Source: Thiothrix winogradskyi
GTDB taxonomy: Bacteria; Pseudomonadota; Gammaproteobacteria; Thiotrichales; Thiotrichaceae
Length of the DNA stretch: 64,000 nt
Assembly: GCF_021650935.1 (NCBI RefSeq)
Contig: NZ_CP091244.1
Coordinates: 2,480,001-2,544,000 of the forward strand
Direction of reading: 5' to 3'
Part shown: piece after piece, positions 23,677 through 32,181 of the stretch
How positions within the stretch are numbered: position 1 is the first letter of the stretch
Layout of the letters: each line of letters begins with the position of its first letter
Position numbers and translations under genes: made by a program
Notes under the pieces: model-generated
Databases searched by the model: none
What the model was told of the DNA's origin: nothing
The model's input: only the letters and a program-made list of their open reading frames with translations

Positions 23677-24626
23677 CCACACGAATTTCTCCTTATCAGT
23701 TAGGCGCAACGTTGTACATGCCAGCAACGCGCCCCGATTTGTTGGATGTGATTTTGCGGCAAAAAATCTCCGATCTGCGCTCGATGGTGATTTGCCTCGA
23801 AGACGCGGTGCGTGAAGATGAAGTCGCCGAAAGCCTAAGCAATCTGCAACACTGTTTGTACGAACTGCGCGGACAAGAACGTAGCGTACCGCTGGTGTTT
23901 ATTCGTCCCCGTCATCCGCAGATGGCGCATCAATTATTGGCGATGCAAGGCATTGAGTGTGTTGACGGCTTTGTGCTGCCCAAGTTTGATAACCACTCGT
24001 TTGCGGCGTGGTATGCGGTGGTGCAAGCCGCACCCGCACATTTGCTGTTTATGCCTACGCTGGAAACGGCACAAGTATTGGATGCGCTGGCAGTACGCGA
24101 ATTGTGCGAACGTTTGCAAGATGACGGGATTAAGTCGCGAATATTGGCGTTGCGAATTGGTGGTAACGATTTGCTGTCGTGTTTACGCTTGCGCACTCAT
24201 CATGCCCACACCTTGTACGATGGCCCCTTGGGGTATGTGGTGGCAATGCTGGTGACGCATTTTGCTCCGGCAGGTTTTCACTTGACTGCGCCTGTGTTTG
24301 AATATTTTCAGGATCACACCGTCTTGCAAGCCGAATTCCAGCGCGATTTGCTGCACGGTTTGGTGGGTAAAACCGTGATTCACCCCAGCCAGATTGCGGT
24401 GATTCATCAGGCATTGAAAGTCGATAGCCGTGATTATGAAGCGGCATTGCGGATTTTGGATGATGCCATGCCTGCGGTGTTCCAGTTTGAGGGGGCAATG
24501 TGCGAACCGGCGACGCATCACCATTGGGCGGTGCAAGTGATGGAACGCGCCCGGCATTTTGGCTGTCATTTGCACGCGGTGGCGGTGGATGAGGGGCTGG
24601 AGAAAGAGTGTGCCGCGTTGTATTAA
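23673..24626 (+). CDS. HpcH/citrate-lyase-like C-C bond lyase, Ter cluster
   Basis: The 317 aa protein has the TIM-barrel features of HpcH/HpaI and CitE-type lyases: LYMPATRPDLL near the N terminus, the acidic metal-site segment MVICLEDAV (about 38-46), the arginine in VFIRPRHPQ (about 75-83), FMPTLETAQV with a second acidic ligand, and GKTVIHPSQIAVIHQAL. This family is the last member of the conserved Ter biosynthetic group. It overlaps the StiP gene (ATGA at 23673) and ends the rightward block. Substrate unknown. Confidence 0.85.
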   Translation: MTTRISPYQLGATLYMPATRPDLLDVILRQKISDLRSMVICLEDAVREDEVAESLSNLQHCLYELRGQERSVPLVFIRPRHPQMAHQLLAMQGIECVDGFVLPKFDNHSFAAWYAVVQAAPAHLLFMPTLETAQVLDALAVRELCERLQDDGIKSRILALRIGGNDLLSCLRLRTHHAHTLYDGPLGYVVAMLVTHFAPAGFHLTAPVFEYFQDHTVLQAEFQRDLLHGLVGKTVIHPSQIAVIHQALKVDSRDYEAALRILDDAMPAVFQFEGAMCEPATHHHWAVQVMERARHFGCHLHAVAVDEGLEKECAALY

Positions 24627-24748
24627 TGTTGCGTGTATTCAAGTGAAGTGCATCTGGTATCGCAATGAAATGTGGTGGCATTGAGGCTTGTATTGTCGCC
24701 ATGCATGAATTACTATTTTTATAATTAAGTAATTCAAGGAGTGCCGCT

Positions 24749-24976
24749 ATGCGCAGCACCATCACCTCTCGTGGACAAACCGTCATCCCCGCCGAAGTGC
24801 GGCGTTTTTTCCACCTGTCCGCTGCTGATCGTCTCGAATGGATGATTGAAAACAACACCATCCGTGTCATTCCAGTGCGGGAAAATCCTATCGACGCTTT
24901 CCGGGGCAGCAGCAAGCGTAAAGGCTCTACTGCCCAATTGCTGGCAGATCGTGCTTTGGATCGGGAGCGCGAATGA
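24749..24976 (+). CDS. AbrB/VapB-type antitoxin
   Basis: The 75 aa protein opens MRSTITSRGQTVIPAEVRRF, the swapped-hairpin DNA-binding domain of AbrB/MazE/VapB proteins, followed by RLEWMIENNTIRVIPV and a basic-polar tail that would bind the toxin. The start follows AAGGAG. The gene overlaps the downstream PIN-toxin gene by four bases (ATGA), the standard antitoxin-toxin order. The pair probably represses its own promoter in the AT-rich 24700-24735 region. Confidence 0.88.
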   Translation: MRSTITSRGQTVIPAEVRRFFHLSAADRLEWMIENNTIRVIPVRENPIDAFRGSSKRKGSTAQLLADRALDRERE

Positions 24977-25419
24977 AACGTTATTTGCTGGACACTTCCG
25001 CACTCCTGACCTTGCGTGATGACGAGGAGGGAGCGGATGTTGTCGCTGACATTCTTCAACAATGCCAATATGGGCGGGTGAAATGCTTTGCCTGTTTCAT
25101 GAGCCAGATGGAAATTCTGTACCGTGTCTGGAAAAACGAGGGGGAACAAGTGGGGCGGTTGGCGTATGAACAGTGCAAATCCCTGCCTATCGAGTGGGTT
25201 CACGAGTCATCGGAGTTGCTGGAAAAGGCGGCGCAACTGAAAGCCACCTGCCGGGTGTCACTGGCAGATGCGTGGATTGCTGCGAGTGCTTTGCTGCACG
25301 GTGCGACGCTGGTGCACAAAGACCCGGAATTTGAAACAGTCCAGTGCCAGCAGTTAGCGTTGCCTTATAAACAGACCAAGATTCACGAAAATCAGGGTGA
25401 ATATCAGCTACCCACGTAA
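24973..25419 (+). CDS. PIN-domain toxin, VapC type
   Basis: The 148 aa protein has the acidic PIN residues: D in YLLDTSALLTL (about 7), E in SQMEILYRVW (about 46), D in SLADAWIAASAL (about 98) and D in LVHKDPEFE (about 116). PIN toxins are Mg-dependent RNases that cut tRNA or rRNA until bound by the antitoxin. All four acidic positions are present, so it looks active. It ends at 25419; the following 126 bp up to the 5'-nucleotidase hold no recognisable gene. Confidence 0.88.
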   Translation: MKRYLLDTSALLTLRDDEEGADVVADILQQCQYGRVKCFACFMSQMEILYRVWKNEGEQVGRLAYEQCKSLPIEWVHESSELLEKAAQLKATCRVSLADAWIAASALLHGATLVHKDPEFETVQCQQLALPYKQTKIHENQGEYQLPT

Positions 25420-25545
25420 AATCAAATAGATGTGTTCTTATAATATGGCGTTGGTGATGGAACGTTTGGAGAAGCTCCGCTCGCTTAATTAAGTTGTCAT
25501 CAAAATGCTGTATATCGTAAGCCACCAATAACGATCTGGAGGCTT

Positions 25546-27405
25546 ATGATGAAGTTTCAATATTTCCTGCTAGTCGGCTTATGTGTTTCCACTTTAGTGC
25601 TAATGAGCGGCTGTAATGATAATAACACCCCAGCGGCGGCGGATACCACGACGCCTGCGACCAGTCTGCGCATTTTGCACATCAATGACCACCATTCACA
25701 CTTGCAACCCAACAGCGCCACGTTGACGCTGGCGGGCAAAGCCACTGCCGTCAAAACCGGCGGCTTCCCGCGTGTGGTCACTAAAATCAACGAATTGGCA
25801 GCCAGCGGCGGCAATGTATTGAAACTGCACGCGGGTGATGCGACTACCGGCGATTTGTATTTCACCCTGTTCAAAGGCAAAGCCGACGCAGAGCAGATGA
25901 ATCAAGTCTGTTTTGATGCCTTCGCGCTGGGGAATCACGAATTCGACTCTGGCGATGCCGGTTTGAAGACCTTCCTCGACTTCCTCAATAGCAGTGCAGC
26001 GTGTAACACTGAAGTGGTGTCGGCGAATGTGCAGCCTAAAGTCGGTACGTCGCCACTGACGCTGAATTCCGCTACCGATTACATCAAGCCTTACACCGTC
26101 AAGGAAATCAATGGGCAAAAGTTCGGCATTATCGGTCTGACGATTGCGGGCAAAACCAAAAATTCCTCCAGCCCGGATGCAACCACCACGTTTGCGAATG
26201 AAGCCACTACCGCACAAAAGTACATTGACGAATTGGCAGGTAAAGGGGTCAATAAGATCATTTTGCTGACCCATCAGGGTTACGCGAATGATCAAACCAT
26301 CGCCAAGCAACTCAAAGGCGTGGACGTGATTGTAGGCGGCGATTCGCATACCTTATTAGGTGATGGTTTCAAAGCTTTTGGCTTGACCCCAGCAGGCGCT
26401 TACCCGACCAAAACCACCGACGCGAATGGTAAGCAAGTGTGCATCGCGCAAGCGTCGCAATACAGCGACATCGTGGGTGAATTAAATATTGAGTTCAGTG
26501 TCAGCGGTGACGTGACAACGTGTTCAGGCACACCGCACCTATTGTTAAGCGATACCTTCCAAGTGAATAAGTTGGAACTGACGGGTGCAGACCGCGATGC
26601 CGCCTTGAAAGCAGTGGCTGATGCGCCAGAGCTGTCTATTGTTAAGCCTGATGCAATTGCTCAAGCCAACCTCGATGGCTATTCTCAACAAGTCGATGTG
26701 TTAAAACAAACCAAGATTGGCGTGGCTGCTGAAACGTTATGCCATGAGCGCGTCCCTAATCAAGGCTTGAGCAAGACCGCAGGTTGTACCGTTGCTACCC
26801 AGTCACGCGGTAGCGACATTGCCAATATCGTTTCCAAAGCGTTTTTGGAAATGAGCCTGACCTCTGACATTTGCTTGCAGAATGGCGGTGGTGTGCGTGT
26901 TGACGTACCTGCTGGCGACATTACCCTCGGCACGGCTTACACCTTGCTGCCGTTTGCGAATACCCTGACCGAAATGGATATGACCGGGAAAGAAATCATC
27001 GACTCGTTGGAAGATGGCATTGATTTTGCGCTGAATCCACAAGGTTCTACCGGTTCATACCCGTATGCAGCCGGGTTACGTTGGGATGCCGACTTGTCTA
27101 AAGCCAAGGGTGAGCGTGTCACCAACGTGCAAGTTAACCCGCGTGTGACGGGGACATGGGCAGCGATTGATCCGTCGAAAACCTACAAAGTCGTCACCAA
27201 CAGTTTCCTAGCTACCGGCGGCGATGGCTACACCACCTTCAAGAATCTGGCGGCGGCTAAAAAGCTGAACACTTATCTGGATTATGCGCAATCTTTCGCC
27301 GATTACGTGACCCGCGAAACCGCCGCAGGGCGTAGCGTGGTGAAACTGCCGGTAGAGGAATACAGCACCCAGATGTTCATCGACAAGGATGGCATCTGGC
27401 GTTAA
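25546..27405 (+). CDS. Lipoprotein 5'-nucleotidase / UshA-like phosphohydrolase
   Basis: The 619 aa protein starts at ATG 25546 behind GGAGGC; a second ATG follows directly. A lipoprotein signal ends VLMSGC. The N-terminal metallophosphoesterase domain (about 45-330) has LRILHINDHHSHL, LHAGDATTGDLYF, ALGNHEFD, LLTHQGY and GGDSHT, giving the two-metal site. The C-terminal nucleotidase domain (about 385-600) has NGGGVRVDVPAGDITLG and NTLTEMDMTGKEI. It should release phosphate from nucleotides outside the cytoplasm. Its neighbour PhoX supports a phosphate-scavenging role. A hairpin repeat (27423-27450) follows the stop. Confidence 0.9.
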   Translation: MMKFQYFLLVGLCVSTLVLMSGCNDNNTPAAADTTTPATSLRILHINDHHSHLQPNSATLTLAGKATAVKTGGFPRVVTKINELAASGGNVLKLHAGDATTGDLYFTLFKGKADAEQMNQVCFDAFALGNHEFDSGDAGLKTFLDFLNSSAACNTEVVSANVQPKVGTSPLTLNSATDYIKPYTVKEINGQKFGIIGLTIAGKTKNSSSPDATTTFANEATTAQKYIDELAGKGVNKIILLTHQGYANDQTIAKQLKGVDVIVGGDSHTLLGDGFKAFGLTPAGAYPTKTTDANGKQVCIAQASQYSDIVGELNIEFSVSGDVTTCSGTPHLLLSDTFQVNKLELTGADRDAALKAVADAPELSIVKPDAIAQANLDGYSQQVDVLKQTKIGVAAETLCHERVPNQGLSKTAGCTVATQSRGSDIANIVSKAFLEMSLTSDICLQNGGGVRVDVPAGDITLGTAYTLLPFANTLTEMDMTGKEIIDSLEDGIDFALNPQGSTGSYPYAAGLRWDADLSKAKGERVTNVQVNPRVTGTWAAIDPSKTYKVVTNSFLATGGDGYTTFKNLAAAKKLNTYLDYAQSFADYVTRETAAGRSVVKLPVEEYSTQMFIDKDGIWR

Positions 27406-27422
27406 TCAATGCCCGCCCCACT

Positions 27423-27450
27423 GTAGAGACGCAAGATTTTGCGTCTCTAC
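27423..27450. repeat. Short perfect inverted repeat between 5'-nucleotidase and phoX
   Basis: GTAGAGACGCAA gatt TTGCGTCTCTAC is a perfect 12-bp stem. It lies 17 bp after the nucleotidase stop. Without a T-run it is more like a dispersed palindromic repeat than a classic terminator; the hairpin at 57128-57155 has similar GTAGGGG...CCCCTAC ends. Confidence 0.8.
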
Positions 27451-27561
27451 TTCTATGACATCATCTCTTAATCTGGTTGAAACACAAACGTCATAACTAA
27501 GCGTTAGGCTTTCGCCCGTACACGTACATCCCCTTTACCAATACCTGTTGAGGATATAGGC

Positions 27562-29787
27562 ATGAGCGACTTACGCACGGTTAACCACCCAGTGGTTGAT
27601 CCAGATGACATCGGTTACAACACTTCTAATAATCCTTCCTTTGAACAAATCCTTGAAGCTCGCATGACCCGTCGTGGCTTGCTGCGCGGCAGTTTTGCCT
27701 TGATGGCAGCATCCGTACTCGGTGCAGGCTTGGCAGGTTGTGGCAATGACGATAATACAGCAGTTGCTGCAAATGATACCGGTGCTACCGGCGCTAATGG
27801 TCTGACCCTGAGCTTCAACCCTGTTGCTAAAGGTGTTGCCGACGCATTGGTTGTGCCAGCTGGTTATACCGCTACAGTTTTGATGGCAACAGGCGACCCG
27901 ATCAACAATGCTACGTCTGCTTACAGCAATGTGGGTACAGATGATGCTGCCAGCTTTGTATCCCGTGTTGGCGACCATCACGATGGTATGCACTATTTCG
28001 GTTTGAATGCTGCCGGAACAGCTATTGAATCCAACAACGCCACGAAAGGTGTGCTGTGTTCTAACCACGAAGTAGCCGAAGACCTCGGTTTCGTTCACGA
28101 GGCTGGTCCTACCGAGTACGGTGATAAAAGTACAGTTGCTCGTCCGACCACCGAAATTGACAAGGAAGTGGCACTGCACGGTGTGACCATCGTTGAAGTG
28201 GCTAAGAGTGGTACTACGTACCAGATTAACCGTGGTTCTGCTTTGAACCGCCGTATTACGGCTGCAACTGACATGGAAATTACTGGTCCAGCACGTGGCA
28301 CCATGATGGTAACAGCTTATTCAACAGCAGGTACTAACACACGCGGTACGATCAACAACTGCGGTAATGGTTATACCCCTTGGGGTACTTACCTGACTTG
28401 TGAAGAAAACTGGGCAGGTTATTTCCATCGTCGTGAAGCGGATACCGCACGTACTGCCAAAGAAGTGGCAGCATTTAAGCGTTATGGCATGAGCAACGCA
28501 ACTTCAGGGCGTTATAACTGGTCACGGCCGGGCGCAACTGATGGCACTGATTTATACAGCCGTTGGAATGCGGGTGTCACTGGTGCATCGGCTGCGGCTG
28601 ACTTCCGCAACGTTGGGAATACCTTTGGTTGGATTGTCGAAATCGACCCAGTTAACGCCACTTCTACTCCTAAAAAGCGCACTGCATTAGGGCGTTTCGC
28701 GCATGAAGGCGCATGGCCTGCGAAGCCTGTTGTGGGCAAGCCTGTTGTGTTCTACATGGGTGATGACTCCCGTAACGAATACATCTACAAATTCGTTTCT
28801 ACCGCACTGTGGAGTGCATCCGATGCGAATGCAGGTGTAGCCGCAGGCGATAAGTACATGGATTCCGGTAAGTTATATGCTGCTAAGTTCAACGCGGATG
28901 GCACGGGTACGTGGGAATTGCTGAGCATGAGCAATAGCAAGGTGGCGACTTATGCGGCTTATGCGTTTGCGGATGAATCGGATGTGGTGGTGAATGCACG
29001 TATCGCTGGTGATGCCGTCGGTGCGACCAAAATGGATCGCCCTGAGTGGGGTGCTGTGAACCCTGTTAATGGCGAAGTCTACATGACGCTGACCAATAAC
29101 GTTTCCAGCAGTGGTCGTGGCTCAACAGCCGTGCCGTTAGATGCAGCTAACCCACGTTATTATGCCGATACTAAGGGAACGGCAACCAACCGTGGTAACG
29201 TTAACGGTCACATTATCCGCTGGAAAGAAGCCGGTGGTGATCATGCCGCGACGACCTTTAACTGGGATATTTACCTGTTCGGTGCGCAATCTGACGCCGA
29301 TGCTAATGTCAACCTGTCAGGTCTGACCGCTGAAAACGACTTCTCCAGCCCGGATGGTTTGTGGTTCAGCTATGCAACCCCTGGTTTGCTGTGGGTACAG
29401 ACTGATGATGGTTACTACACCGATGTTACCAACTGCATGATGCTGGCAGCACTGCCGGGTACAGTAAATGATGGTGCAGAAACGACTGTTACCAATGCCG
29501 GTGTACCTTCCGGTCAAACCGCAGTGAAGACTCGTGTTGGCAAGAAAACTAGCTCAACGGTATTGCGCCGTTTCTTGGTAGGACCAAAAGATTGCGAGAT
29601 CACCGGTATCGCCGAAACGCCAGACGGTAAAGCGATTTTCGTCAATATCCAGCATCCTGGTGAAAACAGTACTTCTGTGACTGACCCTACTCAATTCACC
29701 AGCCATTGGCCGAAAGGGGGCAGTGCGCGTCCACAGTCTGCTACGGTTGTCATCACGCGCAATGATGGTGGCAAAGTCGCCGTTTAG
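27562..29787 (+). CDS. phoX: Alkaline phosphatase PhoX family, Tat-exported
   Basis: The 741 aa protein has an N-terminal leader of about 33 residues and then a Tat signal TRRGLLRGSFALMAASVLG ending in AGLAGCG, which also fits a lipobox. The mature part has PhoX (DUF839) features: GVLCSNHEVAEDLGF, GTYLTCEENWAGYF, LGRFAHEGAWP, VFYMGDDSRNEYIYKF, FSSPDGLWFS and IFVNIQHPGE. PhoX enzymes use Fe and Ca to cleave phosphate monoesters in the periplasm. Codon choice is more biased (many GGT, CGT, ACC codons) than in its neighbours, suggesting high expression. The region upstream (27451-27561) holds no clear Pho box. Confidence 0.9.
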   Translation: MSDLRTVNHPVVDPDDIGYNTSNNPSFEQILEARMTRRGLLRGSFALMAASVLGAGLAGCGNDDNTAVAANDTGATGANGLTLSFNPVAKGVADALVVPAGYTATVLMATGDPINNATSAYSNVGTDDAASFVSRVGDHHDGMHYFGLNAAGTAIESNNATKGVLCSNHEVAEDLGFVHEAGPTEYGDKSTVARPTTEIDKEVALHGVTIVEVAKSGTTYQINRGSALNRRITAATDMEITGPARGTMMVTAYSTAGTNTRGTINNCGNGYTPWGTYLTCEENWAGYFHRREADTARTAKEVAAFKRYGMSNATSGRYNWSRPGATDGTDLYSRWNAGVTGASAAADFRNVGNTFGWIVEIDPVNATSTPKKRTALGRFAHEGAWPAKPVVGKPVVFYMGDDSRNEYIYKFVSTALWSASDANAGVAAGDKYMDSGKLYAAKFNADGTGTWELLSMSNSKVATYAAYAFADESDVVVNARIAGDAVGATKMDRPEWGAVNPVNGEVYMTLTNNVSSSGRGSTAVPLDAANPRYYADTKGTATNRGNVNGHIIRWKEAGGDHAATTFNWDIYLFGAQSDADANVNLSGLTAENDFSSPDGLWFSYATPGLLWVQTDDGYYTDVTNCMMLAALPGTVNDGAETTVTNAGVPSGQTAVKTRVGKKTSSTVLRRFLVGPKDCEITGIAETPDGKAIFVNIQHPGENSTSVTDPTQFTSHWPKGGSARPQSATVVITRNDGGKVAV

Positions 29788-29826
29788 GGGAAATGCATAA
29801 AATAATTTGAGGTTTTTATCAGCTTT

Positions 29827-29853
29827 AGCCCGGTAGTGATACCGGGCTTTTTT
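29827..29853 (+). terminator. Rho-independent terminator after phoX
   Basis: AGCCCGGTA gtga TACCGGGCT followed by TTTTTTATG. The stem is 9 bp, perfect and GC-rich; it lies 40 bp after the phoX stop and 24 bp before the next gene. Confidence 0.9.
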
Positions 29854-29876
29854 ATGAAGGTCATTCAGGAGTCTCG

Positions 29877-31037
29877 ATGCACATATTAATGGTTTCCGAC
29901 GTGTATTTTCCGCGTGTTAACGGTGTTTCCACCTCGATACAGGCATTCCGGCAGGCATTGGAAGCGGCAGGGCATCACGTCACCCTGATAGCGCCGGATT
30001 ACGGGCAAACGGTGGCGGACGAAGCGGGCATTATCCGCATCAGTTCACGCAAGGTGATTGTTGACCCAGAAGACCGCATGATGCGCATACGCCATATCCA
30101 CCGCCTGACCGAAGAGCTGCGGACGGAGGATTACGACATCATCCACATCCACACCCCGTTCGTGGCGCACTATGCCGGGCTGAAACTGGCACGCAAGCTA
30201 AAACTGCCGGTGGTGGCGACCTACCATACCTTTTTTGAGGAATACCTCTACAACTATGTCAAGTGGTTGCCGAAGGAATGGCTGCGCTATGTGGCGCGGC
30301 GTTTTTCGCGTACCCAGTGTGCGGATCTGGATGCGCTGGTCGTGCCTTCGACCGCCATGCAGCAAGTGTTGGTCGATTACGGGGTAACAACGCCGTTGAC
30401 GGTGTTGCCGACGGGGCTGGATATGCGGGTGTTTGAGCCGGGTGACGGTGCGGCATTCCGGGAAAAGCACAGCATCCCCGCTGAGCGTCCGGTGATCCTG
30501 TTTGTAGGCAGGGTGGCGTTCGAGAAAAATATCGGCTTCCTGCTGGATGTGACCGAACGGCTGCGCGGTTCCATTTCTGACATCCTGTTCGTGATTGCTG
30601 GTGAAGGCCCGGCGGAAAAGTCCCTGCATTCACAGGTCAAGCGGCGCGGGTTGGAAAGCAATGTCAGTTTCGTCGGCTATCTGCGCCGCGATGGTGAGTT
30701 GCAGGCGTGCTACAAGGCAGCGGATGTGTTCGTGTTTGCTTCGCGCACCGAAACCCAAGGCTTGGTGCTGATTGAGGCAATGGCGTGCGGCACGCCCGTG
30801 GTTTCGACTGCTGTGTTGGGGACGAAGGATGTGATCGGTTCGGGGCAGGGCGGGCTGGTTGCGCCTGAAGAGGTAGAAGGCTTTGCCAAACAGGTGGAGC
30901 GCCTATTGCAGGGTAAGACCTTGCACGCACAGAAGACCAAAGAGGCATTGGCGTATGCGGCTACGTGGTCACATACTGCACAAGCGGAAAAGCTGGTTGG
31001 CTTTTATCAGCAGGTTCAAGCGCGGATGAACGGTTAG
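29877..31037 (+). CDS. GT4-family glycosyltransferase (possible diacylglycerol glucosyltransferase type)
   Basis: The 386 aa protein has a GT-B fold: N-terminal MHILMVSDVYFPRVNGVSTS, typical of GT4 enzymes such as the 3-alpha-glucosyl-diacylglycerol synthases, and the C-terminal nucleotide-sugar site PVILFVGRVAFEKNIGFLLD, RTETQGLVLIEAMACGTPVV with the E-x7-E pattern. ATG 29877 follows CAGGAGTCTCG. The acceptor is uncertain; lipid is my inference from the N terminus and from the neighbouring phosphate genes. Its last 77 bp overlap the convergent GNAT gene. Confidence 0.82.
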   Translation: MHILMVSDVYFPRVNGVSTSIQAFRQALEAAGHHVTLIAPDYGQTVADEAGIIRISSRKVIVDPEDRMMRIRHIHRLTEELRTEDYDIIHIHTPFVAHYAGLKLARKLKLPVVATYHTFFEEYLYNYVKWLPKEWLRYVARRFSRTQCADLDALVVPSTAMQQVLVDYGVTTPLTVLPTGLDMRVFEPGDGAAFREKHSIPAERPVILFVGRVAFEKNIGFLLDVTERLRGSISDILFVIAGEGPAEKSLHSQVKRRGLESNVSFVGYLRRDGELQACYKAADVFVFASRTETQGLVLIEAMACGTPVVSTAVLGTKDVIGSGQGGLVAPEEVEGFAKQVERLLQGKTLHAQKTKEALAYAATWSHTAQAEKLVGFYQQVQARMNG

Positions 31038-31626
31038 CATAGCGCCACATCCGCATTTCCAGCCCTTGTTTGACCATGCCCCATTCGGTATCGAGGATGC
31101 TGTACACCGCCGTATCGCGTACCAGCCCGTCCGGCATAATGGCACTGCGGCGCAACACACCTTCTTGCACCGCACCGAGCTTCTCCAGTGATTGGCGCGA
31201 ACGGGCGTTGCGGATGTCGGTCTTGAATTGCACCCGCAGCGTGCCAAAGGTCTCGAACGCATGGCGCATCAGCAGGTATTTGCATTCCAGATTCACACCG
31301 CTCCGCTGGTATTCGCTGGCGTACCAAGTGCCGCCGATTTCCAGCTTCATGTGTTTCAGGCAAATGTCGCGGAAGCGGGTGCTGCCAATGGCTTTGCCCG
31401 TGGTGTTGTGGATGACCGCGAACGGCAAGTCAGTGCCCAAATCACGCTGGCGGATGGCGTTGCTGATGAAGGCTTCCATCGGTTCACGTTCTGCTAAATT
31501 GCCGTAGAACATGTAATGCCAGATGCGTTCATCGCGGGCAGCGTGTAATAAATCGGGGATGTGGTCGGCGGTTAGGGGTTCAAGGCGTATCAAACGGCCT
31601 TGCAAGATGACAGGTTGCAATGTCAT
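30961..31626 (-). CDS. GNAT-family N-acetyltransferase (RimJ/RimL type)
   Basis: The 221 aa protein carries the GNAT fold: LQGRLIRLEPLTADHIPDL at the N terminus, FAVIHNTTGKAIGSTRF, the beta4 segment MKLEIGGTWYASEYQRSGVN and the acetyl-CoA side NARSRQSLEKLGAVQEGVLR. Family members acetylate protein N termini, amino acids or small molecules. The start follows GAGGAGT. The C-terminal 26 codons overlap the convergent glycosyltransferase gene, a rather long overlap. The tail after about residue 200 (ALEPADKSQPAFPL) is not typical of the domain and may reflect loss of an earlier stop. Confidence 0.85.
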   Translation of the reverse strand: MTLQPVILQGRLIRLEPLTADHIPDLLHAARDERIWHYMFYGNLAEREPMEAFISNAIRQRDLGTDLPFAVIHNTTGKAIGSTRFRDICLKHMKLEIGGTWYASEYQRSGVNLECKYLLMRHAFETFGTLRVQFKTDIRNARSRQSLEKLGAVQEGVLRRSAIMPDGLVRDTAVYSILDTEWGMVKQGLEMRMWRYANRSSALEPADKSQPAFPLVQYVTT

Positions 31627-31641
31627 GGTGGTTACTCCTCA

Positions 31642-32181
31642 TCACAATAGGCAAGACAACACGCAGAAACTGCCTTGTGCCAAACCCGCGCCCAAGAATG
31701 CGCCGATCAGCACATCACTGGGGTAGTGCAGCCCCAAAATTACCCGCGATAACGCCACCAAAATAGTGAATGGTACAACCAGAATAAACCATTCCGGGTA
31801 ATAGTTAAGCAAGACCCAGCTAAACCCGACCGCGTGCAAGGTGTGTCCCGATGGAAAACTGAATTGATCAAGTGCCGCTACATTCTGGAAAATGGTGTCA
31901 TTGTGGCTGTACGGGCGTACCCGTTCGGTGGAGGTTTTCAGCCACTTGTAAATCAGCAAGGCTGTCAAACCAACCAAAGCCATGTGTGCAGAGACGTGTA
32001 GCGCTTCCAGCCCGTAAATCAGCGGCAGCATCAGCATTAGCACATACCAAAATACCCCGTTGCCCAAGCGACTAATGACTGCAAAAAACAGACTGATGGG
32101 TTTGAGGTGATTGATCCGGTTGAACAACAGGCACAACGGAATTTCACGGTCATTAAGTCGATGCAAGTGCTTCATGCTCAT
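31642..32181 (-). CDS. PAP2-family membrane phosphatase
   Basis: The 179 aa protein has about five membrane segments and the three PAP2 motifs: KTSTERVRP (about 85-93, Kx6RP type), FSFPSGHTLHAVG (about 111-123) and SRVILGLHYPSDVLIG (about 146-161). PAP2 enzymes remove phosphate from lipids such as phosphatidic acid or undecaprenyl diphosphate. It overlaps the upstream glycosyltransferase gene by 29 bp and has GAGGT before ATG 32181, so it is coupled to it. Phosphatidate to diacylglycerol would supply the acceptor for a glycolipid synthase (inference). Confidence 0.88.
   Translation of the reverse strand: MSMKHLHRLNDREIPLCLLFNRINHLKPISLFFAVISRLGNGVFWYVLMLMLPLIYGLEALHVSAHMALVGLTALLIYKWLKTSTERVRPYSHNDTIFQNVAALDQFSFPSGHTLHAVGFSWVLLNYYPEWFILVVPFTILVALSRVILGLHYPSDVLIGAFLGAGLAQGSFCVLSCLL

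Noticed and set aside
24130..25203. Minus-strand open frame of 357 codons across the HpcH-like and vapBC genes
   Set aside because: Runs antisense through three genes with clear domain motifs and shows no recognisable protein of its own.
25490..25520. Possible Pho box before the 5'-nucleotidase (TTGTCATCAAAATGCTGTA)
   Set aside because: First half fits, but the second repeat does not line up with the 11-bp period.
27451..27561. Possible Pho box before phoX (ACGTCATAACTAAGCGTTA)
   Set aside because: Only the first half resembles the consensus; the second half is poor, so I did not annotate it.
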